DNA of 64,000 bases. Origin: Pseudonocardia petroleophila (GTDB lineage: Bacteria; Actinomycetota; Actinomycetes; Mycobacteriales; Pseudonocardiaceae). The notes below the pieces were generated by a model. The model was not told the origin of the DNA and did not search any database. It worked only from the letters and a program-made list of their open reading frames with translations. Positions 36,922-45,341 of this stretch are shown piece after piece. Within the stretch, counting starts at the first letter, position 1. Each line of letters starts with the position of its first letter. The translations under genes and the position numbers were made by a program. The stretch is from assembly GCF_014235185.1 (NCBI RefSeq), contig NZ_CP060131.1, positions 3,417,501 through 3,481,500 of the forward strand, written 5' to 3'.

Positions 36922-37088
36922 CCGATCTCCCGGCCACGACCACGATCCGCGGCGACGACAGGACGACGTCGCGTCCACGCCCGCGAGCCGCCCCCGGATG
37001 CCGCGCCGGGTCCGTGCTCCATCGGGCGGCATCCCGTCACCGGGGTCCGGCCCGGTCGTTGAACGGCAGGACAACGGATGGGGGCGTC

Positions 37089-38423
37089 GTGCCAGGACCG
37101 ACATGGGACCGGAAGGCGGGTCGCTGGGTGCTCGGCGACGAGCCGGCGCCGGAGCGGGGTGCCGCGGCCCGACCGCCCGCGGCCCGACCGTCCGACGCCC
37201 GGCCTGCCGAGGCACGGCCCTCCGGGGTCCCGGTCCGCCGGCCCGCCGCCGTGCCGCCGCCGGGCGCCACCGGCCGCCACGGTGCCGCGCGGCCGGCGGA
37301 CGGGGGGACCGACCAGGGACCGCGGCGCGGGCCCCGGCGGGCGCCGGAGCCCGCCGGAGCGGACGCGACCGCGGCGCGCCCGGGGAGCCGCCGTCCGGCC
37401 GACGCGGCCCCGCCCGTCGGCGGCCGCGGTCCGCACGGCGAGCGTCGTGCCGGCGACGGCGCAGCACCCGCCCGCCCCGCACCCGCCCGGCCCGCCCCCC
37501 GACGGCCGCGCGCCCGACGGCCGCGCGCCCGAGGGCCGTGCCCCCCGCGCGCCGCGCCGTCGACCGGCCCGAACCCGGTGACCGGCCCGAACGCGGCGAC
37601 CGGCCCCCGGCCGCACCCGGCGACGGCTCGGCCGGACGGCGGGCCCGGGTCGCCGGACCCGACCGGCGCGAGGCCCCCGGCCCGGCCGGACGGCCGCCGG
37701 GACACGGCCGACCGGCCCGACCGGCCCGAGGCTCCGGCCCGGCCGGGCGGTCGGCGCCTGCCGGACGCCCCGCGACGCGCCCGCGGCCACGCCGACCCCG
37801 AGGGGTCCGCCCCGGACCGCGGGACGGCCCGGGCCCTCGCGGCCGCCGGGTCCGCGCCCGGCGCGGCTCCCGGTACCGACGGTCCCGACGACACCGCCGG
37901 GGACCGCCCGGCCCGCGATCCCGGACGCCGCCGGACGGCGCGGGGCACGGTCCCCGCGGCCCCGTGGTGGAGGCGGCGCTGGGTCATCGGCGCCGCCGCG
38001 GCCGTCGTCGTCGCCGTGCCGATCGCCCTGGTCGTCGTCGGTGGCGCGGACGACGTGCCCGAGCCCGCGCAGACCGGGGGCACGGTCGCGTTCGGGACGC
38101 CGGACGCCGCCAGCCTGTCGGGGGTCTCGCCGACCGCCGACCCCGCCGCCGCAGCGCAGCCCGCCGCCGCCGAGGTCACGCTGGAGGTGACCGGATCCGG
38201 GTCGGTGGGTGCGCTCACCTACAGCCGGGGGACGTCGGTCGCCCAGCTCTCCGGCGCGGAGCTGCCCTGGGAGAAGACCTTCCCGGCGGGCGACGGGCCC
38301 GCCGAGTACTCGGTCGCCGCCGCCGGCGCCTCGGGCGAGATCTCCTGCCGGATCGTCGCCGACGGCGTCGTCCTCGCGGAGCAGACCGACGGCTCGGCCG
38401 TCTTCTGCGGCGCCCGCGGCTGA
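37089..38423 (+). CDS. Pro/Arg-rich single-pass membrane protein with MmpS-like domain
   Basis: 444 residues. About 290 residues of extreme Arg/Pro/Ala/Gly low complexity form a basic, probably disordered cytoplasmic region. A membrane helix (WVIGAAAAVVVAVPIALVVVGG) follows, then an outer domain matching the preceding protein (VTLEVTGSGSVGALTYSRG, LPWEKTFPAG, CRIVADGVVLAEQTDGSAVFC). The N-terminus opens VPGPTWDRKAGRWVLGDEP, which looks like a genuine start; GTG 37089 is chosen. Tandem to the lipoprotein gene, so probably a paralogue pair. Confidence 0.65.
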   Translation: MPGPTWDRKAGRWVLGDEPAPERGAAARPPAARPSDARPAEARPSGVPVRRPAAVPPPGATGRHGAARPADGGTDQGPRRGPRRAPEPAGADATAARPGSRRPADAAPPVGGRGPHGERRAGDGAAPARPAPARPAPRRPRARRPRARGPCPPRAAPSTGPNPVTGPNAATGPRPHPATARPDGGPGSPDPTGARPPARPDGRRDTADRPDRPEAPARPGGRRLPDAPRRARGHADPEGSAPDRGTARALAAAGSAPGAAPGTDGPDDTAGDRPARDPGRRRTARGTVPAAPWWRRRWVIGAAAAVVVAVPIALVVVGGADDVPEPAQTGGTVAFGTPDAASLSGVSPTADPAAAAQPAAAEVTLEVTGSGSVGALTYSRGTSVAQLSGAELPWEKTFPAGDGPAEYSVAAAGASGEISCRIVADGVVLAEQTDGSAVFCGARG

Positions 38424-38488
38424 CCGGGAGCGGACCCGCCGGCCGCCCGGGACGCGAGTTCCATCGCCTCACGACCGAGGGTGCGCCG

Positions 38489-38758
38489 ATGCTGGACGGC
38501 GCCATCTGCGCACTCGGCGACCGCTCCGAGCGCTTCCTGCGGATGGCCCAGTTCAGCACGCCGATGGCGTCCTCGCGCTGGGACGCCGACCACGGGACGC
38601 TGGTCGAGGCGTTCCGGTCCGGCGACCACGACCTCGCGGTGCGCACCATCGCCCAGCACCTGGCCCGCACCGCCTTCACGGCACTGGCCGACATCGCGCC
38701 GTGCGAGGACGCCACGGCCACGCGCGCCGCGCTCCGGCTCCTCGTGGCCGACGGCTGA
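38489..38758 (+). pseudogene. FCD-domain remnant of a GntR-family regulator
   Basis: 89 residues resembling only the C-terminal end of an FCD ligand-binding domain: FLRMAQFSTPMASSRWDADH, then LVEAFRSGDHDLAVRTIAQHLARTAF. The DNA-binding winged helix and the first FCD helices that hold the metal ligands are absent. A start at ATG 38489 with GAGGG upstream could still allow expression. Most simply a truncated relic. Confidence 0.55.
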
Positions 38759-38790
38759 GGCTGCTCACCGCCCCCGGTCCGACCGCTCCG

Positions 38791-39447
38791 TCAGCGCAGC
38801 CTGCGGGCCCGCAGGACGACGTCCTCGGCGTGGTGGGCCCCGGCGCCGCCCTCCGGGGCGACGCGGGGGCGCTGCTCGTCGACCTCGATCTCCCAGTCGT
38901 CGTCGAGCAGGGCGGCGACCATCGAGGGCCAGACGTAGTCGGCCGGGTCGAACTCGCCCGTGTCGGCCCCGTGGGTCTCGATCCCCGCGTGGTGCACGAC
39001 CAGCAGGACGCCGCCGGGGGCCACGGCGGCGAGCAGCGCGCGCTCGGCCGCGCCGTCGGGGGTGCGGAGCAGGGCCGGGTACTGCGCCGAGACCAGGTCG
39101 AACGACGCCGGAGGCAGGTCCGCCTCGGCGAGCCCGGCGTGCACCCACTCGACGGTGACCCCGGCGTCGCGCGCGTGCCCGGCCGCCCGCTCCAGCGCCA
39201 CCCCGGAGACCTCCAGCGCCGTGACGTCCCAGCCGGCGCGCGCGAGCCAGACGGCGTCGGCGCCCTCGCCGCAGCCGACGTCGAGGACCCGGCCGACCGC
39301 GAGCCCCGCGAGCTCGGCGACGAGCGCCCCGTTGGGCCGCCCGCTCCACAGCTGCTCCCGGTCGGCGTAGCGGCGGTCCCACTCCGACCGGACGGCGGGG
39401 TCCCCGCGGTAGGCGTCGAGGGGCGGGGGAGCGGCCGCGTCGGTCAT
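38791..39447 (-). CDS. Class I SAM-dependent methyltransferase
   Basis: 218 residues. Motif I VLDVGCGEGADAVWLARAGWDVTALE (short form LDVGCGEGAD) with acidic end of beta-2 in TALEVS, and motif IV FDLVSAQYPAL. It begins WDRRYADREQLWSGRPNGAL, the start common to tellurite-resistance/thiopurine-type methyltransferases. Substrate unknown. ATG 39447 with GAGGGTGG upstream. Confidence 0.88.
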   Translation of the reverse strand: MTDAAAPPPLDAYRGDPAVRSEWDRRYADREQLWSGRPNGALVAELAGLAVGRVLDVGCGEGADAVWLARAGWDVTALEVSGVALERAAGHARDAGVTVEWVHAGLAEADLPPASFDLVSAQYPALLRTPDGAAERALLAAVAPGGVLLVVHHAGIETHGADTGEFDPADYVWPSMVAALLDDDWEIEVDEQRPRVAPEGGAGAHHAEDVVLRARRLR

Positions 39448-39653
39448 CGGTCCACCCTCGACCGTCGCGGCCCGGCGCGCAACGCCCGTTGCCGTTCCGG
39501 CAAGCCGTCCGCTGCGCCCGCGCCGGATCGACGACGGCCTCGGGTTCACCGTGCCCACTGAGCTCGGGGGCGTGCGGCTGGTGCCGCAGGTGGCGCGGAC
39601 CGTCGGCGGGTGACCGGCCCGGTCCTGTCGGGGGTGCTCGCTACGGTCGGCCG

Positions 39654-40115
39654 ATGAGCAGGGACATCCAGATCACCTTCGACGCCCGCGACCCGCGCGC
39701 GCTGTCGACCTTCTGGCGGGACGCGCTGGGCTACGTGCATCCCGCCCCACCCGGTGTCGAGCTGCCCGAGGGGGCCGACGCGCTGGCCGCGTGGGACGAG
39801 TTCCTCGAACGGGTCGGCGTACCGGAGGAGCGGCGCAACTCCAGCTCGGCCGTCGAGGACCCGGACGGGCGCGGGCCGCGGCTGTTCTTCCAGCAGGTCC
39901 CGGAGGACAAGGTCGCGAAGAACCGCCTGCACCTCGACGTCCGCGCGGCGCCCGGGCTGCAGGGCGACGAGCGGATGGCGGCCCTGGAGGCCGAGTGCGC
40001 GCGGCTCGTCGCGCTCGGGGCGGCCCGGGTGCGGCGCGACGAGCCCGCGCCGCCCCTGAGCGCCGGGTTCATCGTGATGACCGACCCCGAGGGCAACGAG
40101 TTCTGCCTGGACTGA
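39654..40115 (+). CDS. VOC-family (glyoxalase-like) protein
   Basis: 153 residues, one vicinal-oxygen-chelate unit pair: ITFDARDPRALSTFWRDALGY at the start, PRLFFQQVPEDKVAKNRLHLDV in the middle and MTDPEGNEFCLD at the end. The closing E-F-C-L-D is typical of the DUF/glyoxalase_6 branch, usually of unknown substrate. ATG 39654. Confidence 0.88.
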   Translation: MSRDIQITFDARDPRALSTFWRDALGYVHPAPPGVELPEGADALAAWDEFLERVGVPEERRNSSSAVEDPDGRGPRLFFQQVPEDKVAKNRLHLDVRAAPGLQGDERMAALEAECARLVALGAARVRRDEPAPPLSAGFIVMTDPEGNEFCLD

Positions 40116-40238
40116 ACCCGCGGCGCAGGACCGACACCCGAGGCGCGGTGTCGGCCGTCCCGCGCGGCAGGGGGTACCGTCGATGCTGTTGCCCCGGACC
40201 CCCGGCGACGGCCCCCGTCGTCGAGTGGAGAGGCCGAC

Positions 40239-40544
40239 ATGGCCGACGTCCGCAGGCTCCCCGCACCGGTCACCGAGGTGTGGGACTGGCAGATGCGCGG
40301 CTCCTGCCGCGGCATGGACAGCGAGCTGTTCTTCCATCCCGACCGCGAGCGCGGTCCCGCACGGGCCGCCCGAGAGCGGCAGGCCAAGTGGGTGTGCCGG
40401 GGGTGCCCCGTCCTCGACCTGTGCCGCGAGCACGCGCTGGCGGTGCAGGAGCCCTACGGGGTGTGGGGCGGGCTGACCGCCGCCGAGCGCGACGAGCAGA
40501 TCCGCGGCGACGTCGACCGGTCCGCCCTCGGCCGGCGTGGGTGA
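40239..40544 (+). CDS. WhiB-family iron-sulfur transcription factor
   Basis: 101 residues. The four cluster cysteines are C23 (RGSC), C53, C56 and C62 (WVCRGCPVLDLC), and the turn GVWGG is present, followed by a short basic tail. WhiB proteins bind the primary sigma factor and respond to redox or NO. Which WhiB class this belongs to cannot be settled by eye. The stop overlaps the GAF-ANTAR start by four bases, so the two are translationally coupled. Confidence 0.92.
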   Translation: MADVRRLPAPVTEVWDWQMRGSCRGMDSELFFHPDRERGPARAARERQAKWVCRGCPVLDLCREHALAVQEPYGVWGGLTAAERDEQIRGDVDRSALGRRG

Positions 40545-41269
40545 CGCCGGGGGCGGCGACGCGCGCGCTGCTGGCCATCGACCGGTGCGGGACCGACGCG
40601 GCGCTCGCGGAGCGCATCTGCCGTGCGTGCATGGCCGGCCTCGACGTCGACGGTGCGGTCCTGTCCCTGCTGACCACGACCGGGTCCCGGACGACGCTGT
40701 GGGCCTCCGACGCCACGGCGGAGCTGATCGAGGAGCTGCAGTTCACGCTGAACGAGGGCGCGTGCATGGAGGCGGCGGCCACCGGCCGTCCGGTGCTGGT
40801 CCCGGACCTGCACCACGGCACCGAGACCGCGCGCTGGCCGGTGTTCGCCGCCGCGGTGGCCGAGCAGACGATGGTGAGCGCGCTGTTCGCGCTGCCGCTG
40901 CAGTGGGGCGCCGTCAACCTCGGCGTCCTGGACCTCTACCGGATCGACCCGGGCGGCCTCGACGCCGCGCAGTACCGTGACGCGCTCGGCGCCGCCGACC
41001 TGGCGGCGCTGATGATGCTCGGGCAGCGCACCGATCCCGGAACCTCCGGCGGGGCCGACCCGGCCGGGGGCGGCTGGCTGACCGAGGCCTCGGACCACCG
41101 GGCGGAGGTCCATCAGGCCACCGGGATGGTGCTCGCTCAGCTCGGGGTCGGCTCCGTGGAGGCTCTGGCGCGGATGCGCGCCCACGCGTTCGTCGAGCAG
41201 CGGCTGCTCGTCGACGTCGCCCGCGACGTCGTGGCGCGACGGCGGCGGTTCACCGAGGAGATGAGGTAG
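40541..41269 (+). CDS. GAF-ANTAR RNA-binding antiterminator-type regulator
   Basis: 242 residues. N-terminal GAF sensor (LTTTGSRTTLWASDATAELI, NEGACMEAAATGRPVLVPDL). C-terminal ANTAR three-helix RNA-binding domain with VHQATGMVLAQLGVGSVEALARMRAHA. ANTAR proteins act on hairpins in leader RNAs. The GTG start overlaps whiB as GTGA. Its last 133 bases overlap the antisense C-terminus of the LLM gene. Confidence 0.9.
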   Translation: MTPGAATRALLAIDRCGTDAALAERICRACMAGLDVDGAVLSLLTTTGSRTTLWASDATAELIEELQFTLNEGACMEAAATGRPVLVPDLHHGTETARWPVFAAAVAEQTMVSALFALPLQWGAVNLGVLDLYRIDPGGLDAAQYRDALGAADLAALMMLGQRTDPGTSGGADPAGGGWLTEASDHRAEVHQATGMVLAQLGVGSVEALARMRAHAFVEQRLLVDVARDVVARRRRFTEEMR

Positions 41270-42297
41270 CACCGGTCACGGCCGACGGGCCCGTCCCGTG
41301 GACCAGGTGGTCGAGGGCCGGCAGGGCGTGCTCGACGGTCGCGGCGGCGGCAGCGGCGCTGCGCCGCGACGGTTCCGCGGCGTCGGAGCCGGGGTGACCA
41401 GCCCAGCGCCGGGCCGAGCCGGGTGGCCATGTCGGTGAGGATCTGCACGTGGTCGGCGTGCTCGAAGCCGAAGGGCAGCGCGAAGACCACCTCGTCGACG
41501 GCGCGGAAGCCGGCGTGGGCGATCAGCGTCTCGGCGATCTGGGCGGAGGAGCCCAGCACGTCGGGGGCGAAGAGCATGTTCGCCGGGCCCCGCGGCCGGG
41601 CCGTGCGCGGGGTGCGGGCCTCGACGTAGGCGGCGTACCTCGCCCGCTGCTCGGCCGTGGCGGTGTCGGTGGGGATGACGACCAGTCCCTGCGAGACCCG
41701 CGCCCGGTCCCCGGCGGGGTGCGCGGCGCGGAACGTCGCGATCTGGGCGGCCTGCAGCGCGGCGAAGTCGGTGTCGTCCGGGGTGGGGGCCTTGAGCACG
41801 CTGCTGGTCAGCAGCGACAGGCCCTGCTCGCCCGCCCACCGCGCCGAGCCGGGGCTCGCGGCGCCGAACCAGATCCGGTCGGCCGGCCCGGGGGAGTGCG
41901 GCTGCACGCGGTCGGAGAACTCCTCGATGCCCACCGTGCCGGAGAACGGGCTGGCGACCTCGCCGCGGATCAGCGCGACCAGCCGCGTCACGCGCTCGTA
42001 GGTGAGGTCCTCGGCGAGGCGCAGCGGGTTCTCCCGGCCCAGCGGCGTGACGGCGGTGCCCAGCTCGATGCGGCTCGTGCGCCGGGTCGCCGCGGCCATC
42101 ACCGCGACGGGGGAGGAGATGCCGTACTGCAGGTGGCGGTGGCGCAGCCAGGCCCCGTCGAAGCCGAGCCGTTCGCCGAGCTCGATGACCTCGAGCGTGC
42201 TCTCGTGGCCGGCGCGGGGGTCGGCCCCGTCGAACGAGCCGACGGTGAGGAAGCCGAGCGTGCGCAGGGGGAGCGGCACGCCCACCGGCCTAGGCAT
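41137..42297 (-). CDS. LLM-class flavin-dependent oxidoreductase
   Basis: 386 residues. Luciferase-like TIM barrel: LRTLGFLTVGSFDGAD, DGAWLRHRHLQYGI, RIELGTAVTPLGRENP, IWFGAASPGSARWAGEQGL and VFALPFGFEHADHVQIL. The fold ends near GPALGWSP at about 41400, yet the frame stays open another 260 bases through Arg-rich sequence antisense to the ANTAR gene. This suggests loss of the original stop by a small indel. Starts at ATG 42297, overlapping the regulator upstream by eight bases. May oxidise a hydrocarbon-derived substrate given the alkB neighbour; that is inference. Confidence 0.85.
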   Translation of the reverse strand: MPRPVGVPLPLRTLGFLTVGSFDGADPRAGHESTLEVIELGERLGFDGAWLRHRHLQYGISSPVAVMAAATRRTSRIELGTAVTPLGRENPLRLAEDLTYERVTRLVALIRGEVASPFSGTVGIEEFSDRVQPHSPGPADRIWFGAASPGSARWAGEQGLSLLTSSVLKAPTPDDTDFAALQAAQIATFRAAHPAGDRARVSQGLVVIPTDTATAEQRARYAAYVEARTPRTARPRGPANMLFAPDVLGSSAQIAETLIAHAGFRAVDEVVFALPFGFEHADHVQILTDMATRLGPALGWSPRLRRRGTVAAQRRCRRRDRRARPAGPRPPGPRDGPVGRDRCYLISSVNRRRRATTSRATSTSSRCSTNAWARIRARASTEPTPS

Positions 42298-43516
42298 CCG
42301 GGGCCGGGCGGAGCACCGTGGAACCGAGCACCCGGCACGCGAGCAGGGCCACCTCCACGTCGATCCGGCCCTCGGTCAGCGGGCGGCCGCGCACCTGCTC
42401 GGCGCGGCGGACGCGGTACTGGATCGTGTTGCGGTGCACGTGCAGCTCCGCGGCCGCGGCGGCGAGGCTGCCGCCGGTCGACAGGTAGACCCACAGGGTC
42501 TCGCGCAGCCGGGCGGCGGGCTCGTCGTCGTCGGCCAGGCCGCCCAGCGCGGCCCGCACCCAGGGCGCCGCGGAGGTGGGGTCGAGGGCGAGCAGCGCCA
42601 GCGGGCCGAGCAGCTCCGGGGTGGTGAGCCGCGGGCCGCGGCCCGCGGCGGCGGCGGCGACCTGCTGGCCCTGCCGCGCCTGCCGGTGCGAGCTGCGGAA
42701 ACCCGCCGGGCCGGGGGCCGGGTCGCCGAGCGCGGCGAAGGTGCCGGGGGCGCCGAGCAGCACCTCGGTCACCGCGTCGGCCCGGATCGCCGACGCCGGG
42801 AACCACCCCCACAGCGTCGACGCGTCGGGGGCCACCACCAGCGGCGGCCGGACGCAGCCCAGCGCCGCGGCGATCCCCGGCACCAGGCGCTCGAGGCGGG
42901 GGTCGTCGACCTCCGGCCCGCACCACAGCACGGCGGCGACGTGGCCGGGCGCGAGGTCGTAGCCGGGGGCGGTGTCGGTGTCGGCCGGCCGGGAGGCGAG
43001 CAGGGCGGTGACCGTCGCGAGCCGGGCGGTGTTGCGCTGCCGGACCCAGCCGTCGCGCTCGGTCTGGTAGGCGGCGACGACCTCCTCGGACACCGCGTCG
43101 ACGATGCTGAAGGTGACCGACGCCAGGTCCCGCGCCGCCGCCGCGACCTCGCGGGCCTCGGCGCTCGTCGCCGCGATGAGGTCGATGAGCTCGCGCTGGA
43201 ACGCGGCCTGGCCCAGCCGGTAGGCGCGCAGCATCACCGAGATCGGGATGTTGCGCTGGGCCAGGTGCCGCGCGAGGTCGAGCCCGACGTCCGGGGCGCG
43301 GACCCCGGACACCGGCGCCCCCGAGCCCAGCACCTGCAGCCCCGCCCGGATCGTGTCCTGCACCGTGCCCGCCAGCACCGCGCGCAGGCGGGGGTCCCCG
43401 GCCAGCTCCGGCAGCGCGGCCGCGATCTCCTCGAGCACCCCCGCCACCAGCGCGGTGGAGTCGGCCAGCAGCCGCTGCGCCAGGTGGCCGAGGGTGTCCG
43501 ACGCCGAGGGGGGCAC
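42290..43516 (-). CDS. PucR/CdaR-type transcriptional regulator
   Basis: 408 residues. The N-terminal helical region (HLAQRLLADSTALVAGVLEEI) resembles the RsbRD/PucR sensor. The C-terminal HTH has SLAAAAAELHVHRNTIQYRVRRAEQVRG. Sits between the alkB-rubredoxin gene (19 bases) and the LLM oxidoreductase (8-base overlap) in one transcript, so it is the likely local regulator of hydrocarbon oxidation. Ligand unknown. Confidence 0.88.
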   Translation of the reverse strand: MPPSASDTLGHLAQRLLADSTALVAGVLEEIAAALPELAGDPRLRAVLAGTVQDTIRAGLQVLGSGAPVSGVRAPDVGLDLARHLAQRNIPISVMLRAYRLGQAAFQRELIDLIAATSAEAREVAAAARDLASVTFSIVDAVSEEVVAAYQTERDGWVRQRNTARLATVTALLASRPADTDTAPGYDLAPGHVAAVLWCGPEVDDPRLERLVPGIAAALGCVRPPLVVAPDASTLWGWFPASAIRADAVTEVLLGAPGTFAALGDPAPGPAGFRSSHRQARQGQQVAAAAAGRGPRLTTPELLGPLALLALDPTSAAPWVRAALGGLADDDEPAARLRETLWVYLSTGGSLAAAAAELHVHRNTIQYRVRRAEQVRGRPLTEGRIDVEVALLACRVLGSTVLRPAPDA

Positions 43517-43535
43517 GGGGCGGAATGTACGGCGG

Positions 43536-44948
43536 TCACGCGTCCGGGCGCGCCAGCGGCACGAAGTCGACCTTGTCGCGGACCCCGCAGTCGGGGCAGG
43601 TCCAGTCGTCGGGCACGTCCGCCCAGGACGTCCCGGCCGCGAGGCCCTCCGGCTCGTTGCCCTGCGCCACGACGTAGGTGTGGCCGCAGCCGGGGCAGCG
43701 GGCCGCCGCGACGTCGTCGCCGACGACGGGGGCCGCGGTGTCCGGGCCCGCGTCGACGGTGTCCGCGCCGGGCACCGGGTAGCGGGCCAGCAGCTCCGCC
43801 TCCCGCCCCGGCTGGAGGTTGGCGCGCCGCAGGTCCCCGTCGTAGTGCGCGACGACCAGCGGGTCCATCACCCGGCGGAACAGCGGCGGGACCACCGCGA
43901 GCGCCATCATCCCCGTGTAGCCGGTGGGCAGGACCGGGCTCTCCGGGAAGTCGCGCAGCGTCTGGAAGCGCCGGGTCGGGTTGGCGTGGTGGTCGCTGTG
44001 CCGCTGCAGGTGGTAGAGCAGCACGTTGGTGGCGATGTTGTTGGAGTTCCACGAGTGCGCCGGGGTGACGCGCTCGAAGCGGCGGCGGTCCGGCGCCCCG
44101 ACCTGCTGCCGCAGCATCCCGTAGTGCTCCATGTAGTTGACCAGCTCCAGCAGCGTGAAGCCGAACACGGCCTGGATCACCAGGTACGGCAGGATCCCGG
44201 TCCCGAACGCGAGGACCAGCGCGCCCCACAGCACGACCGACATCAGCCAGGCGTTGAGCACGTCGTTGCGCAGCCGGTACGGGTGCTGGTCGCGGCGGGC
44301 GAACCGCTTGCGCTCCACCCGCCACGCGCTGCGCAGCGAGCCGACGACGGTGCGCGGCCAGAACGCGTAGAAGCTCTCACCCATCCGGCTCGACGCGGGG
44401 TCGTCCGGGGTCGCGACGCGGACGTGGTGCCCGCGGTTGTGCTCGACGTAGAAGTGGCCGTAGAAGCACTGCGCGAGCGCGATCCGGGCCAGCCAGCGCT
44501 CGACGGACTCCTTCTTGTGCCCGAGCTCGTGCGCGGTGTTGATGCCGATGCCGGCCACGGCGCCGAGGGTGAGCGCGAGCCCGACGTCGCCCGCCACACC
44601 CGCGTCGCGGGTCGCGATGAACCACATCCCCAGCACCAGCCCGACGTACTGCAGCGGCAGGAACGCGTAGGTGATCCAGCGGTAGTAGCGGTCCTCCTCC
44701 AGCGCCTGCATCACCTCCTCGGGCGGGTTGGAGTGGTCGCGCCCGGCCACCAGGTCGATCAGCGGCACGACCACGAGCACGACGAACGGGCCGAGCCACA
44801 GCGCGGCCGCCAGCCCCGTCCCCGCGTACAGGGCCATCGCCAGGAAGGGCAGCAGCGGGACGACCAGGCCGAGCGTCCAGAGGTGGCGCTTGTGGTCGCG
44901 CCAGGTGTCCTGGCCGTCGACCGGCCGTTCCAGTGCGTAGGTCCTCAT
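43536..44948 (-). CDS. alkB: Alkane 1-monooxygenase (AlkB) fused to rubredoxin
   Basis: 470 residues. The membrane di-iron hydroxylase carries the histidine boxes HELGHKK (140-146), HNRGHH (170-175) and LQRHSDHH, plus NYMEHYG, with membrane helices before and between them. A rubredoxin domain is fused at the C-terminus, with cysteines 418, 421 (CPGCG) and 451, 454 (CPDCG). The hydroxylase therefore carries its own electron donor and needs only a rubredoxin reductase, which is not seen in this window. Such fusions are known in other actinobacteria. ATG 44948 follows GGGGAGGA. Confidence 0.95.
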   Translation of the reverse strand: MRTYALERPVDGQDTWRDHKRHLWTLGLVVPLLPFLAMALYAGTGLAAALWLGPFVVLVVVPLIDLVAGRDHSNPPEEVMQALEEDRYYRWITYAFLPLQYVGLVLGMWFIATRDAGVAGDVGLALTLGAVAGIGINTAHELGHKKESVERWLARIALAQCFYGHFYVEHNRGHHVRVATPDDPASSRMGESFYAFWPRTVVGSLRSAWRVERKRFARRDQHPYRLRNDVLNAWLMSVVLWGALVLAFGTGILPYLVIQAVFGFTLLELVNYMEHYGMLRQQVGAPDRRRFERVTPAHSWNSNNIATNVLLYHLQRHSDHHANPTRRFQTLRDFPESPVLPTGYTGMMALAVVPPLFRRVMDPLVVAHYDGDLRRANLQPGREAELLARYPVPGADTVDAGPDTAAPVVGDDVAAARCPGCGHTYVVAQGNEPEGLAAGTSWADVPDDWTCPDCGVRDKVDFVPLARPDA

Positions 44949-45341
44949 GGCGGTCCTCCCCGGTGAGCCGTGCCGTCCCGCCGGGACGCTACGAGCGCAG
45001 CGCCCCCGCCCCATCGGGCTGCGGGACGAACCGCGGGCGCCGGTTTGGTCTCCAGCACGAACCCGGCGACGACGTCCACGGCGCCCGGTGCGGTGGACGT
45101 GATCGTCCGCGGACGCGGCGTCGATCGGCGGATAGCGCCCGCCCGTTCCGCCACCCGCGTGTCCCTGCTCCGCCGCGCGGCAGCGCCGTTCGTGCGAGGG
45201 CGTCCGTCGTCCGGGTTGCCCGGTGCGTCCGTCCGGGGGCTTCGACGTCGACCATCTGCATTCTGCGTAGTCGGTTGACTACAGTGAGATATCGAGTGAG
45301 TGACGCGAGCCCCTCGATGATCAGCAGGAGTGACCACGTCC
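44949..45341. promoter_or_regulatory. Divergent promoter region between alkB-rubredoxin and P450
   Basis: 393 bases without a gene. It holds the start signals of both transcripts, a 16-bp palindrome at 45267-45282, and AGGAG 11 bases before the P450 ATG. No clean pair of -35/-10 boxes could be assigned on either strand. Confidence 0.6.
45267..45282. promoter_or_regulatory. 16-bp palindrome, candidate operator
   Basis: GTAGTCGGTTGACTAC: arms GTAGTC and GACTAC around GGTT. It overlaps a TTGACT that could be a -35 element for the P450 gene 60 bases downstream. Size and symmetry suit a dimeric repressor of TetR or similar type; the regulator is unidentified. Confidence 0.55.

Noticed and set aside
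37160..37960. Arg/Pro-rich region as an artefact with several open frames on both strands
   Set aside because: One frame keeps a sensible start and continues into a membrane helix and a recognisable MmpS-like domain, so it was retained as coding; the others were dropped.
41276..41839. Separate minus-strand gene in another frame opposite the LLM tail
   Set aside because: No motifs and overlaps the real enzyme; it only shows where a frameshift in the LLM tail might be.
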